Origin: Colwellia psychrerythraea
GTDB lineage: Bacteria > Pseudomonadota > Gammaproteobacteria > Enterobacterales > Alteromonadaceae
Direction of reading: 5' to 3'
DNA length: 64,000 nt
Assembly (NCBI RefSeq): GCF_000764225.1
Contig: NZ_JQED01000040.1
Coordinates: 124,001-188,000 of the forward strand
This document shows positions 40,001 to 48,800 of this stretch, piece by piece (positions within the stretch are counted from its first letter, which is position 1; every line of letters starts with the position of its first letter). The notes below the pieces were generated by a model. It was given only the letters and a program-made list of their open reading frames with translations, was not told the DNA's origin and did not search any database. The position numbers were made by a program, and so were the translations under genes.

Positions 40001-43000
40001 GATGATCCAACGATCAGTATTGCAAATACCCTGATCACGGATGAAGATAGCAATCAAACCTTGACCTTCACCTACAATGATGTCGATGGCGATACCGTGT
40101 CTGCCAGCGTGAGCACCCAAGCTAACCATGGTATCGCTGTAGTCGTCGGTACCACGGTCAGTTATGCGCCTGATGCTAACTTTAATGGTAGTGATAGTTT
40201 CACCCTGACCTTAATCGGCAGTGATGGATATACCACAACACAAACTATTACCGTCACGGTCAACTCCATCAATGACGAGCCAATGATAACCATTGCAAAC
40301 ACCTTGACCACGGATGAAGATAACAACCAAACCTTGATCTTCACTTACAGTGATGTCGATGGCGATACAGTTTCTGCCGTTGAGTCTGTTGCACCTGTTC
40401 ATGGCACTATATCCATTAAAGACACTACCGTGTTGTATTCCCCTGACGCCAATTTCAATGGTAGTGATAGCTTTACATTAACGTTAACTGACAGTGCCGG
40501 TTTTGAAACCAATAAAACTATTATTGTTAATGTCGATTCTGTTAACGATATACCTATTGCTGTAGATGACCAGTTAATGCTTGATGTTGCTGCTGATAAT
40601 TTGTATCAACTTGACATACTAGCTAATGATATATCTCCCGACGGTGATTCATTGGTTCTGATAGGAGTATCAGCAAGCATAGGCGAGGCGCTAATAGAGA
40701 ATAACAAGCTAGTTTATCAAGCACCCATCGGGACCGAAGGTATCATTGAATTCGATTATGCGATAAAAGATGTTGATGCTGAAATAGTGACAGCCAAAGT
40801 ATCACTGCAATTGCTACCTGTTATTTCAAGTAAAATAAATTTAATCCTACCTGATGATGTTATTGCTGATGCTTCAGGATTATTTACCCAACTTGATTTG
40901 GGTTTAGCTACTGCTGTGGACCCATTAGGTAAGGCTGTCCCTTTATCAATCGAAAATGGTAACTCTTTATATCCAACAGGCAATAGTTTAGTGCACTGGA
41001 AAGCAGATGATGGTGAAGGTCATACTGTCATGTTAAGTCAACGCGTAAAAATCAACCCGTTAATATCAATCGATAAAGATCAGAATACCGCTGAAGGAGC
41101 AAATCCAGTTATTGCGGTTCATTTAAACGGTACTGCTCCTGATTATCCTGTAAGGGTAACTTACACCGTATCAGGAACAGCTGATGCTAGTGATCATAAC
41201 TTAACCGGTGGTGAACTCGTTATAGAGGAAGGCACAACAGGATTTATCACACTAAGCGTATACGAAGATGCTGTTGTAGAAAGTAATGAAACTATTGTTG
41301 TACGCCTTAGCAGCGATCATAATTTAGGTAATAAATCAGAGCATACATTAACAATCGTTGAAGGGAACTTAGCCCCCAAAGTAGTCTTAAAAATATCACA
41401 AGCCAATGAACAACGCTCTTTAGTTACCAATAATAATGATTTGGTAACAGTTCACGCAATAGTATCAGATGCGAACCCTGATGACATTCATCGCATAGAA
41501 TGGTCAACAACACATAATGAAATTCCAGTGCCGGGCATCGACCAAAATGAATTTAATTTTGACCCTTCAGTATTAGTCCCAGGCGTGTATAAATTAACGG
41601 CAAGAGTCATTGATAACGGTACTGCACTGCTAGAGACAACGCAAGATGTATATTTTGAAGTAGTTACCACACTTGCACTACTTCGCAGTGTAGACAGTGA
41701 TGGCGATCTTATTCCTGATAATCAAGAAGGTTATATTGATACTGATGGCGATGGTATCGCTGATTACTTAGATGCTATTAGTCAGTGTAATGTATTGCAG
41801 GAGCAAGCATTAGTTAGTAATCAATTTCTAATTGAAGCGGAGCCTGGTGTTTGCTTACGCAAGGGCATAACCGTTGCTTCTAATGAGACTGGTGGCTCAC
41901 AATTACTCAAAGAAGAATTATTAACCGATGATGAAATGACCAATATTAGTGGTTTATTTGATTTTATGGCCTATGATTTGAAAACACCGGGGCAAAATAT
42001 TACGTTGGTCATTCCACAACGTTTACCCATTCCCGAAGCAGCTGTATACCGTAAATTACGAAACGGTCAATGGAGTAATTTTATTGAAGATGAAAACAAT
42101 ATGATTCATTCTGCTGCAGGTCAGCCAGGCTACTGCCCTCCGCCCAATCACCCGACATGGTCTGCCGGTTTATCTTTAGGGCATTGGTGTGTGCAGTTAA
42201 CCATTCAAGATGGTGGTGCAAATGATGCTGATGGCCATATTAATTCAGCAATTGTTGACCCGGGAGGAATAGCCATTAGTGCAAGTGACAACCACGCACC
42301 TGTAGCTACAGCAGATGACGTTACGATAAAATGGAAAACAAGTAAGGTGATCGACGTATTATCTAATGATACAGACGAGGATGATGATGTAGTTAGCATC
42401 AGTGCCGCTACCGTTGATTATGGTGAAGTTAGCTTTGAAAATGCTCAACTAGTGTATACGACGTCAGATATTTTCTTTGAGCGTGCGATTATCCAATACA
42501 GTATCACAGATCAAAATGGCGGCTCGGCTCATAGTACAGTAACTGTTCAGGTAGTAAATAATTTTGCACCGGTTGCTTTTGATGATAGTGCTTCTACTGA
42601 TGATAGAGGTACCGTTAACATAGACGTCCTAGGTAATGATCTAGATGCTGATGGTGATCAGCTAACCATTATTGAAGTAGCTGCTGAACATGGTGATGTA
42701 GTTATTAACGCCGATCAAACGTTAACTTATAGTGCTCAATCTGGTTTTGACGGCGTAGATACTATTTCTTATACCATCGTAGATGAAAAAGAGGCAACTG
42801 CACAGGGGACTGTCACAGTCACAGTAACTGCTTTTGTCATCGCAGAAGTTAAAAACTCATCGGGAGGCTCAATGGGAAGCATTATTCTTTTATTAACAAG
42901 CATCGCTTTACTGTGTCGCAACAGAAAAATAGCAGTATCACTATTATTAGCGGTAATCTTTAGTGTAAATGCACAAGCAAAGGGGGTTGGCGAGCAATCT

Positions 43001-43537
43001 CAATGGCTAATCGAAGTTGAGTATGGTTACTCTCAAGCCGAGAATAACAAGGACTTAGATGATATCCCACCAGAAAATATCGAAAGTATTGATAGTGAAG
43101 ATACTGCTTGGTCTGTTGGCTTAGGGTATTTATTAACACCTGAATGGAAAGTAGTTGGACGTTTTGTTGATCTCGGAACCGGTAGTGCCACATTAAAAGC
43201 AGAAACTCTTGACCCTGACGAATATCACCAATCAGCTGCTAAGGCGACACCACTGCTTGTACGTGGTTTCGCTGTAGATGTAAGTTATCAATTGTTTAAT
43301 TTTGCAGATATTGTCAGTGATGCCGCAGTGGGAACAATACTATGGGAAAGAGACTTCGAAAGTAGCTTTCAAGGAAACTCAATTAAACGTTTTAAATCAG
43401 GCACTGATATGTATTTAGGTGTGCAGATGGGGTATCAGTTGAATAAGCACTTGCAGTTAGGGGTAAGTTATAATCATTATTTTATTTCAGAAAATGGCAT
43501 TGATACCCTCAATGTCAGAGCTACTTATCGGTTTTAG
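37037..43537 (+). CDS. Giant repeat adhesin fused through a GlyGly-CTERM-like motif to an outer-membrane beta-barrel
   Basis: 2166 residues. In order: signal peptide (1-35, ending NVNAAPPS); degenerate Ig/cadherin-like repeats (35-350); nine near-identical 91-residue tandem-95-type repeats (about 352-1170) with the motifs TTDEDNNQ, DVDGDTVSA and PDANFNGSDSF; further repeats; a Calx-beta-like domain (about 1345-1445); a PKD-like stretch; a thrombospondin-3-like calcium motif DTDGDGIADYLD (about 1572); a choice-of-anchor U-like domain ending GGANDADGHINSAIVDPGG; two more cadherin-like repeats; then SSGGSMGSIILLLTS with a basic stop (about 1940-1965). This last block looks like a rhombosortase GlyGly-CTERM sorting signal. 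Instead of ending there, the frame runs on into a second signal-like segment (ending VNAQAKG) and a ~185-residue barrel ending NVRATYRF, with terminal Phe as in outer-membrane proteins. Likely a surface adhesin. Confidence 0.85.
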   Translation: MKLTTRITQAIFNIRQALIVMALTLSSNVNAAPPSITIGTSNLNYTENMPLTQFDPVATLSDSDGDTDWDGGSLVVQITGNSESSDEISIPDNIVGTINTSGFNIQNNATVIGTLSSSEGTVTDGAALTITFNASATNALVQQVLQGISYRNLSDDPSASDRIVTFTATDKIAESASDTQTIVFTTLNDQPTLSATADNPTFTEGDSAVSVFSNSSTSTVESGQTLSALTLTIMNVSDGSPIGTDETLFIDGSAILLTNNNSGTTTTNSLTYDVSFSGITTMLSLIAGSLSETEMQSLIDNMTYLNSSEAPNESDRVITLTELVDSGSNSEDNANSTSLTITSTITIESVNDEPTITIDNALTTDEDNNQSLTFTFTDVDGDTVSATVTTQASHGVASVSGTTVTYTPDANFNGSDSFTLTLTDGAGFTTTQVISVTVNSVNDEPTITIDSTLTTDEDNNQSLSFTFTDIDGDTVSASVTTQADHGVASVSGTTISYVPDANFNGSDSFTLTLTDGAGYTTTQTISVTVNSVNDVPTITIDSTLTTDEDNNQSLTFTFTDIDGDTVSASVTTQANHGVASVSGTTVTYAPDANFNGSDSFTLTLTDGAGYTTTQVISVTVNSSNDEPTITIDSTLTTDEDNNQSLTFTFTDVDGDTVSASVTTQADHGVASVSGTTISYVPDANFNGSDSFTLTLTDGAGFTTTQVISVTVNSVNDEPTITIDSTLTTDEDNNQSLSFTFTDIDGDTVSASVTTQADHGVASVSGTTISYAPDANFNGSDSFTLTLTDGAGYTTTQVISVTVNSSNDEPTITIDSTLTTDEDNNQSLTFTFTDVDGDTVSASVTTQADHGVASVSGTTISYVPDANFNGSDSFTLTLTDGAGYTTTQVISVTVNSVNDEPTITIDSTLTTDEDNNQSLTFTFTDVDGDTVSATVSTQANHGVASVSGTTVTYSPDANFNGSDSFTLSLTDGAGFTTTQVISVTVNSVNDDPTISIANTLITDEDSNQTLTFTYNDVDGDTVSASVSTQANHGIAVVVGTTVSYAPDANFNGSDSFTLTLIGSDGYTTTQTITVTVNSINDEPMITIANTLTTDEDNNQTLIFTYSDVDGDTVSAVESVAPVHGTISIKDTTVLYSPDANFNGSDSFTLTLTDSAGFETNKTIIVNVDSVNDIPIAVDDQLMLDVAADNLYQLDILANDISPDGDSLVLIGVSASIGEALIENNKLVYQAPIGTEGIIEFDYAIKDVDAEIVTAKVSLQLLPVISSKINLILPDDVIADASGLFTQLDLGLATAVDPLGKAVPLSIENGNSLYPTGNSLVHWKADDGEGHTVMLSQRVKINPLISIDKDQNTAEGANPVIAVHLNGTAPDYPVRVTYTVSGTADASDHNLTGGELVIEEGTTGFITLSVYEDAVVESNETIVVRLSSDHNLGNKSEHTLTIVEGNLAPKVVLKISQANEQRSLVTNNNDLVTVHAIVSDANPDDIHRIEWSTTHNEIPVPGIDQNEFNFDPSVLVPGVYKLTARVIDNGTALLETTQDVYFEVVTTLALLRSVDSDGDLIPDNQEGYIDTDGDGIADYLDAISQCNVLQEQALVSNQFLIEAEPGVCLRKGITVASNETGGSQLLKEELLTDDEMTNISGLFDFMAYDLKTPGQNITLVIPQRLPIPEAAVYRKLRNGQWSNFIEDENNMIHSAAGQPGYCPPPNHPTWSAGLSLGHWCVQLTIQDGGANDADGHINSAIVDPGGIAISASDNHAPVATADDVTIKWKTSKVIDVLSNDTDEDDDVVSISAATVDYGEVSFENAQLVYTTSDIFFERAIIQYSITDQNGGSAHSTVTVQVVNNFAPVAFDDSASTDDRGTVNIDVLGNDLDADGDQLTIIEVAAEHGDVVINADQTLTYSAQSGFDGVDTISYTIVDEKEATAQGTVTVTVTAFVIAEVKNSSGGSMGSIILLLTSIALLCRNRKIAVSLLLAVIFSVNAQAKGVGEQSQWLIEVEYGYSQAENNKDLDDIPPENIESIDSEDTAWSVGLGYLLTPEWKVVGRFVDLGTGSATLKAETLDPDEYHQSAAKATPLLVRGFAVDVSYQLFNFADIVSDAAVGTILWERDFESSFQGNSIKRFKSGTDMYLGVQMGYQLNKHLQLGVSYNHYFISENGIDTLNVRATYRF
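38090..40546 (+). repeat. Nine head-to-tail 273-bp repeats inside the adhesin gene
   Basis: The period is exactly 273 bases (91 codons): nine units fill 38090-40546 with no indel. The start positions 38090 and 40547 fall on the same codon of successive units. Units 4 and 6 (each introduced by NSSNDEP) are the same at protein level, and 4-5 resemble 6-7, which suggests duplication of two-unit blocks of 546 bp. The last two units have diverged. Confidence 0.95.
42872..43537 (+). other. Internal start and barrel cistron within the adhesin frame
   Basis: An in-frame ATG at 42872 is preceded by GGGAGG four bases upstream. Starting there would give a 221-residue protein with a hydrophobic leader, the basic segment RNRK, a signal-like core and a beta-barrel of about eight strands ending in Phe. 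The barrel could thus be made on its own as well as in the fusion. Whether this start is used is not shown by sequence alone. Confidence 0.4.
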
Positions 43538-43608
43538 AGCTTTCAAGCAACTCTTCAACCAAAACCATTAAACCATTGGCCATTTGTGTTTGTTAAAATA
43601 CTTCAAGG

Positions 43609-43630
43609 CGGCGCTTGTTCAAACAAGTGC
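43609..43630. terminator. Hairpin between the adhesin and PUFA operons
   Basis: GGCGCTTGT (43609-43617), loop TCAA, ACAAGTGCC (43622-43630) form a 9-pair stem with one G-U pair, placed between convergent genes. No good T-run follows, so its action as an intrinsic terminator is uncertain. Confidence 0.4.
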
Positions 43631-43702
43631 CTTGCTTTGAATAACTTTCCTACACAACATGAACACAAACTTAAGAAAGTCGGTACTTCTTGCCGAACTT
43701 AC

Positions 43703-44014
43703 CTATTCCTGCCCTGTTGCAACAACTGCGACAAAGTGGCCATAATAAAGTTTTTTACCCACTAAACGCTCTATTTCAGCTGCACTTGGATAGGTAGACC
43801 ACTGTGTAGAGCAGCACTTTACCGCTTCAATATTTACCCAAGTCAGGTGCCAACATATTTCTTCTGCATTATCGGTTTTCACTAAAATTTCGTGCGCAAT
43901 AATATTATTTTGTTCAGCATTTATTTCAATAAATAGTGATTCACTTAACGCGAGCACGCGCGTTAAGTTTGCTTCATCAACCTCAAAAACTGCAAATTCC
44001 GTACATGTTGACAT
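43703..44014 (-). CDS. Small protein at the end of the PUFA operon, unknown function
   Basis: 103 residues without a signal peptide. The order FAVFEVDEANLTRVLALSES, then NNIIAHEILVKTDNAEEICW, then VGKKLYYGHFVAVV suggests a beta-alpha-beta ferredoxin-like fold of the dimeric alpha/beta-barrel (ABM-like) type, but this is a reading by eye. It begins 23 bases after the pfaD stop with AAGGGAAAGAG as ribosome site, so it is almost certainly co-transcribed with pfaD. I know of no assigned role for such a gene in PUFA synthesis. It may be an accessory protein or a passenger. Confidence 0.7.
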   Translation of the reverse strand: MSTCTEFAVFEVDEANLTRVLALSESLFIEINAEQNNIIAHEILVKTDNAEEICWHLTWVNIEAVKCCSTQWSTYPSAAEIERLVGKKLYYGHFVAVVATGQE

Positions 44015-44037
44015 CTCTTTCCCTTTTTCGCTTATGA

Positions 44038-45636
44038 CTAATCTTCGCTGCGATAGCTTGCCAGCTCAGTATTTAAATTGACACCCTGCAGTTTTAACTG
44101 GTTGATGCGTTGTAAGTAAGCGGCACCTTTTAACATATGCAATGCAACATCCACGGCAAAACGGCGAGTATAGTCTTCTAAATAGGTACCTTTTACCCAA
44201 CTATTAAATGCGCCTAAACTTGGACCTGCCCAAATTTGATAATCCATTTCGCGGCCCTTTTCACCGGTATTAGACCAACGAGAGCTTAATCCTAGATACC
44301 AACGGAAAATTAGCGCCATTTTACGTTTAGGGCTAGATTGTGCCCGCGCTAACATTTCAGGATCACGTTCAGTGAAAAACGCTTCTGTACCAGCCCAAAC
44401 ATCATCTAAGTTGGAACGAAATATTTGTTTTTCAATCTTAAGACGTTCATCCGCTGGGATCGCTTCAATAGAGTCATAGTTAATGTATAACTCGTAAAGT
44501 TTCTTTGCTCGCATGGCGAACATTGAACCACGCTTAACAACTTGCAACTTCACGCCCATTTCGAACATATCAGCAGCAGGTGCCATAGTCACATCGGCCA
44601 TTTCAACACTGGCTAGTAACTTACGCGTATATTCTGATGCCCCTGCTTCAACACAGGCTTGGTTAACCGAACCAAGCACAATATACGCTGCGCCCATATT
44701 AAAGGCGGCTAATGCAGCTTCAGGGGTGCCAATACCACCACCAGCACCAACTCGTAGCGCTGGAGAGAAGTTGTATTGTGCTTGCACTTCATCACGCAAG
44801 GCAATAATTGTTGGCAATAAAGTTAAGAACGGACGATTGTCGGTATGACCACCAGAGTCTGCTTCTGCAGTTATATCATCAGCCATGGGTACAAGCTTTG
44901 AAAGTTCGGCTTGCTCTTGCGTGACTTTTCCTTGAGCGAGGAGTTTATCAATTAATTTTTGCGGTGCAGGCTCCATAAAGCGTCGACCAACTTCAGTGCG
45001 AGAGACTTTGGCAATCACTTTATTGCCGATGTTTACGCTACCATCGCTATTTTTAGATAAACCTGCTAAACGATACCAAACGATATGTTCGGTTAAACCT
45101 AAATAAGCTGAAGCTTCTACTGTTTTAACGCCTAACTTTAAAAAGCGTTCAACCGCGCCACGCTCTAATGCTTCTTCTGCTGGTGCATGAATTAAATTTA
45201 CCGCGTAAGGGCCGTTAGGCAATTCTGCTTGAATACGTTTAATCGCATCTTCTACCGCATCAGGCACTAAGCCTGCTGCGCCAAATGAACATAAAAATCC
45301 AGCTTTACCTAAAGCAACAACAAGCTCAACTGAGGCAATACCATTGGCCATAGCGCCGCCATGATAGGCATATTTAACACCATGCTGTTTTTTGTAAGCA
45401 TCATCGCCTAAATCTTCAGGGTTTAACTTTTGCGCAAAGGCTAAGACATCGGTTGATCCCGAGGTTGATGTAGTATTAGCAACACCGAAGCCATCATTTG
45501 ATTTTGCTACATACACAGGTTTTGTTAAGTCCATTAATGCTGACTTAACTTCAACAGCATTGGCTTTAACGGCGCTGTTATCAACTTTCCATGCCCAATC
45601 AATTGGATTGGCATTGTTATAACGTAAATTTGACAT
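44038..45636 (-). CDS. pfaD: PUFA synthase subunit PfaD (FMN enoyl reductase)
   Basis: 532 residues of the nitronate-monooxygenase-like TIM-barrel family that provides trans-acting enoyl reduction in PUFA synthases. Visible are YHGGAMANGIASVELVVALG near the N terminus, GAAGLVPDAVEDAI, and the flavin-phosphate loop GAGGGIGTPEAALAAFNMG. It reduces selected double bonds during chain growth, using FMN and NADPH. It lies 193 bases downstream of pfaC; that gap holds a long hairpin (45728-45811). A small unknown gene follows. Confidence 0.96.
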   Translation of the reverse strand: MSNLRYNNANPIDWAWKVDNSAVKANAVEVKSALMDLTKPVYVAKSNDGFGVANTTSTSGSTDVLAFAQKLNPEDLGDDAYKKQHGVKYAYHGGAMANGIASVELVVALGKAGFLCSFGAAGLVPDAVEDAIKRIQAELPNGPYAVNLIHAPAEEALERGAVERFLKLGVKTVEASAYLGLTEHIVWYRLAGLSKNSDGSVNIGNKVIAKVSRTEVGRRFMEPAPQKLIDKLLAQGKVTQEQAELSKLVPMADDITAEADSGGHTDNRPFLTLLPTIIALRDEVQAQYNFSPALRVGAGGGIGTPEAALAAFNMGAAYIVLGSVNQACVEAGASEYTRKLLASVEMADVTMAPAADMFEMGVKLQVVKRGSMFAMRAKKLYELYINYDSIEAIPADERLKIEKQIFRSNLDDVWAGTEAFFTERDPEMLARAQSSPKRKMALIFRWYLGLSSRWSNTGEKGREMDYQIWAGPSLGAFNSWVKGTYLEDYTRRFAVDVALHMLKGAAYLQRINQLKLQGVNLNTELASYRSED

Positions 45637-45727
45637 CTTTGTTCCTATTTATCTTACTTGTTCTTATTTTTTTAAGATCTATTTGATTGACTAAGTAATG
45701 GTGTTAATCCTAATAGTTAAGCTCGAC

Positions 45728-45811
45728 GCCAGTTGGTGCTGTTGCAAAAAAGAAACACGGAATTGATGCCTATCAATGAGTATTTCTGATACTGCAACAG
45801 TGCCAAATGGC
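45728..45811 (-). other. Long imperfect hairpin in the pfaC-pfaD gap
   Basis: GCCA (45728-45731) / TGGC (45808-45811) and TTGGTGCTGTTGCA (45733-45746) / TGCAACAGTGCCAA (45793-45806) form a long stem with one mismatch and one G-T pair. Inside are AGAAA/TTTCT and ATTGAT-GCCT-ATCAAT (45762-45777). There is no T-run on the pfaD side, so it is not a simple terminator. It could be a processing or stability element of the pfa mRNA or a palindromic repeat insertion. Confidence 0.6.
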
Positions 45812-45829
45812 AATGAGGTTAGCTGTTAG

Positions 45830-48800
45830 CTAAGCTTCAATAAGCGATAAAACAATATCTTTCACTTCGTATATACGCAGACCATCTTTTGATAAGTTCG
45901 CATCGCCCACTAATCTCACTTCACCGTCTTCTTTGATGATGTCAGTGATATGTACATCCAATGACATTTCTTTATTCAATGGCGTAATTTGACCACGATA
46001 CTTCCATTTAACTAAGGTTGTTGGCGCAATAAACCTTGGGTTTGCAAACTGCTTGCCTAAATCATTTTCTAATGCATAGGTTTGCATTAATTCGATAATC
46101 GCCTCAACACCCAATGAACCCGGCATTACCGGATCTTGGTGGAAGTGGTAACGGAAGAACCAATCAGTTGCATCAATTGAGCGCTGACCATGTACATAAG
46201 CAATACCTGCTTTACCGCCACCTTCAACAATCGACACAGTATCAATAAAGTTCATTTGACCACCCGCTAATTTGTAATGCGGTTTGTCTGCTGGAGATTG
46301 ATATAAAGGTAGATTTGAATTACTAAGATCGATCACCTTAATGTCTGATTTAGGTGTCTTGTTATCAACGAACCAAGGATGAGTCACTTTACCATTATCA
46401 ATACCTAATTGGTTCGTTAAGGCATCAGCGCCAAAATAACCAAAAACGGCTGTACCTTTGTAGAACAAGTCATGACTTTCCAATGACTGAGCAGCAGCAC
46501 TTTCATTTTTTACATACAGCTCAAAGGTAAAGCTTTGCACTATCATACCGCCAGCCATGGTAGTACTTAATAACACCGACTTATTAACAATGGTTTTATC
46601 ACGTAAATCTACCTGTTTGATTAAGTCACCGCTGCCATCAAGGTTGCGGAAGAATAAATCTTTTTCAGGGTATTTAAGCGTGGTGCCCATGTAACCTGAA
46701 ATAAAGCCATTAGGTTGTAAGGCAATTTCCATGATGAGTGAATAAGGCATCCAGTTATGCACACTATTTTTAGTGAAGTACCATGCATCACTTGGTACAT
46801 AATATTCTGCGATACAGCTAGAAGTCTTTTTAAGATCTAAACGCTCACCTTGCACTTCGACAACTTGTGTGACTACTTGTAAATCACCACATGGCGTACG
46901 AGGAGGAATACGGCCTTGATAAACGTCAAAATCAGGACCAAAACAGTTAGAGATATTACCTGTGGCAAATTCGAACATGTGCCATGGGGTAAATGGCGCT
47001 TGGTTTGGTACACGATTTTGCCCCGCCACCATTGGCGCTTCAAAATGTTGAATGGGTGTCACGCCTTTTTCTTTTGGCGCGGATAAATCAGACATCACCT
47101 TCATTAATGGGCGATGCGCGTGTTTAAATGGTGCAACACCTCGCTCATCTATTTCTAACGGCTGGGTTGTTGGTTCTTGTAATTCCTGAACTAGTTGAAC
47201 ATTGTCAGGTAAGGTGACCGGATAGGGTGAGTTATCATCTTGCTCAGTAATCATCACTGATAAGTTTTTAAAATCAACAACCGCTTTACCATCAAGAATA
47301 ATTTCTATGTTAGCTTTTAAGAATGGGTAAGGTTCCATGCCCATTGCGGTTACTTCCATACGATACGTTAAAGTATTGTGTTGTGGGATGACTTGTCCAC
47401 GACAACGTACGGTTTGCGACTCACCCGGCATAGGCTGGAAACGGGCGTTATTTACATTAGCGTGCATGCCTAATTTAAGCATTAAGAACATCGCCATTTG
47501 ACCACAACCTTCACTCATTAATGAGCCGGCCATCACTTGGTCACCCTTAAAGTGACATGGGAAATACCAATGTTGCGGGTCTAAGTCTTTTTGACCTTCT
47601 AACAAACCTAAGCCCCAGTGACCGCCTTTGGCATCAATCTTAGTAATGCGCTCTATCATTAAGAATTTCTTCGATGAAAATTTTAATGACGGGTTACGAC
47701 CTTGTTGGTCATATTCTTCGCCAAAACAACCAGCAACATCACCATCCACCAACTTCATCATGTCAACATAATCGAAATGTTGTTTGGCTTGTTTAGCTGC
47801 ATCTACATTAGTAATTAATGGCGTAAAATCAGTTTTAACCGCGTTGGCTAATTCTGCTTTATCTTTATCATTTAAAATTACGCCCTTGCCATCAGCAAGC
47901 TCTTCATCAGTGAAGAAACCCGCACAACCATTACGCATGATAAGTACTTTTTTATCGCCAACATAACAATCGTAGTGGAAGAAGAATAATAATTGCTCGC
48001 CGTTTCTTGCATATGAGTCGATATGAATTTCATAACGTAGTGTTTCACCACCAAAAGCCATTTCTTCTAAGAAGGTTAATTCACAATCAAGTAAACGATA
48101 CACACGTTCACCTTTGGCTTGAAAATCAATACCAATATAAGAAATTAAGAGTAAATCACATTGGCCTGATTCAACGGATACTGACCAAGGAATTTGACCA
48201 TCGATAAGGAACGGCGCATCAACAGGAATATCATACTCGGTGCACATGTATGATTTCTTATATTCATTTACCTTAGCTTCAAGCTCGGTAACACGTGATA
48301 CTAATAAATAATCTGTGGTTGGTAAGCGAACTCGACGTGAGTAGCTATCGATAATTTTAAAGTCATCACCAAACACTTTAGCGATATCACCTTCCGCAAA
48401 TTCAACTAAATCAGCAGTATCCCAAATAATTTCTTGGGGTTGATTAAAACGCTCTTCCAGTTGTAATGGCGGATAGTTATATCCTGCTGGGCCTTTAATT
48501 TTAAAGCCTGATTCATTTGCCCATTTCTCATTAAGCACAGCAACATTTGCTGCTTCAACATTTGAAGAAACAACTGAAAGTGCAGGTGCATGAGCACGTT
48601 CACTTATCGGCTTAGTTGCGCTTGTACTTGATGTTGAAACATAAGCGGGTAACCCTGCACTAGCATTCGCTTGCATTTCAATCAATTTCGAAATCTGCTG
48701 ACCTGCCATTTGGCGAGTATTTAAAAACGCTTGATGGGTGGCAGATTCTTGGAAAATTTCTTTACTTGCCTGATGTTTAACATCAGTAAGTACTTTGGTA

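Noticed and set aside
38090..40546. Regular repeats considered as a CRISPR-like array
   Set aside because: The 273-base unit is coding throughout, without short direct repeats and unique spacers.
43660..43702. TCGG/CCGA hairpin as terminator of the last pfa-operon gene
   Set aside because: Only four pairs with a nine-base loop and a broken T-run.
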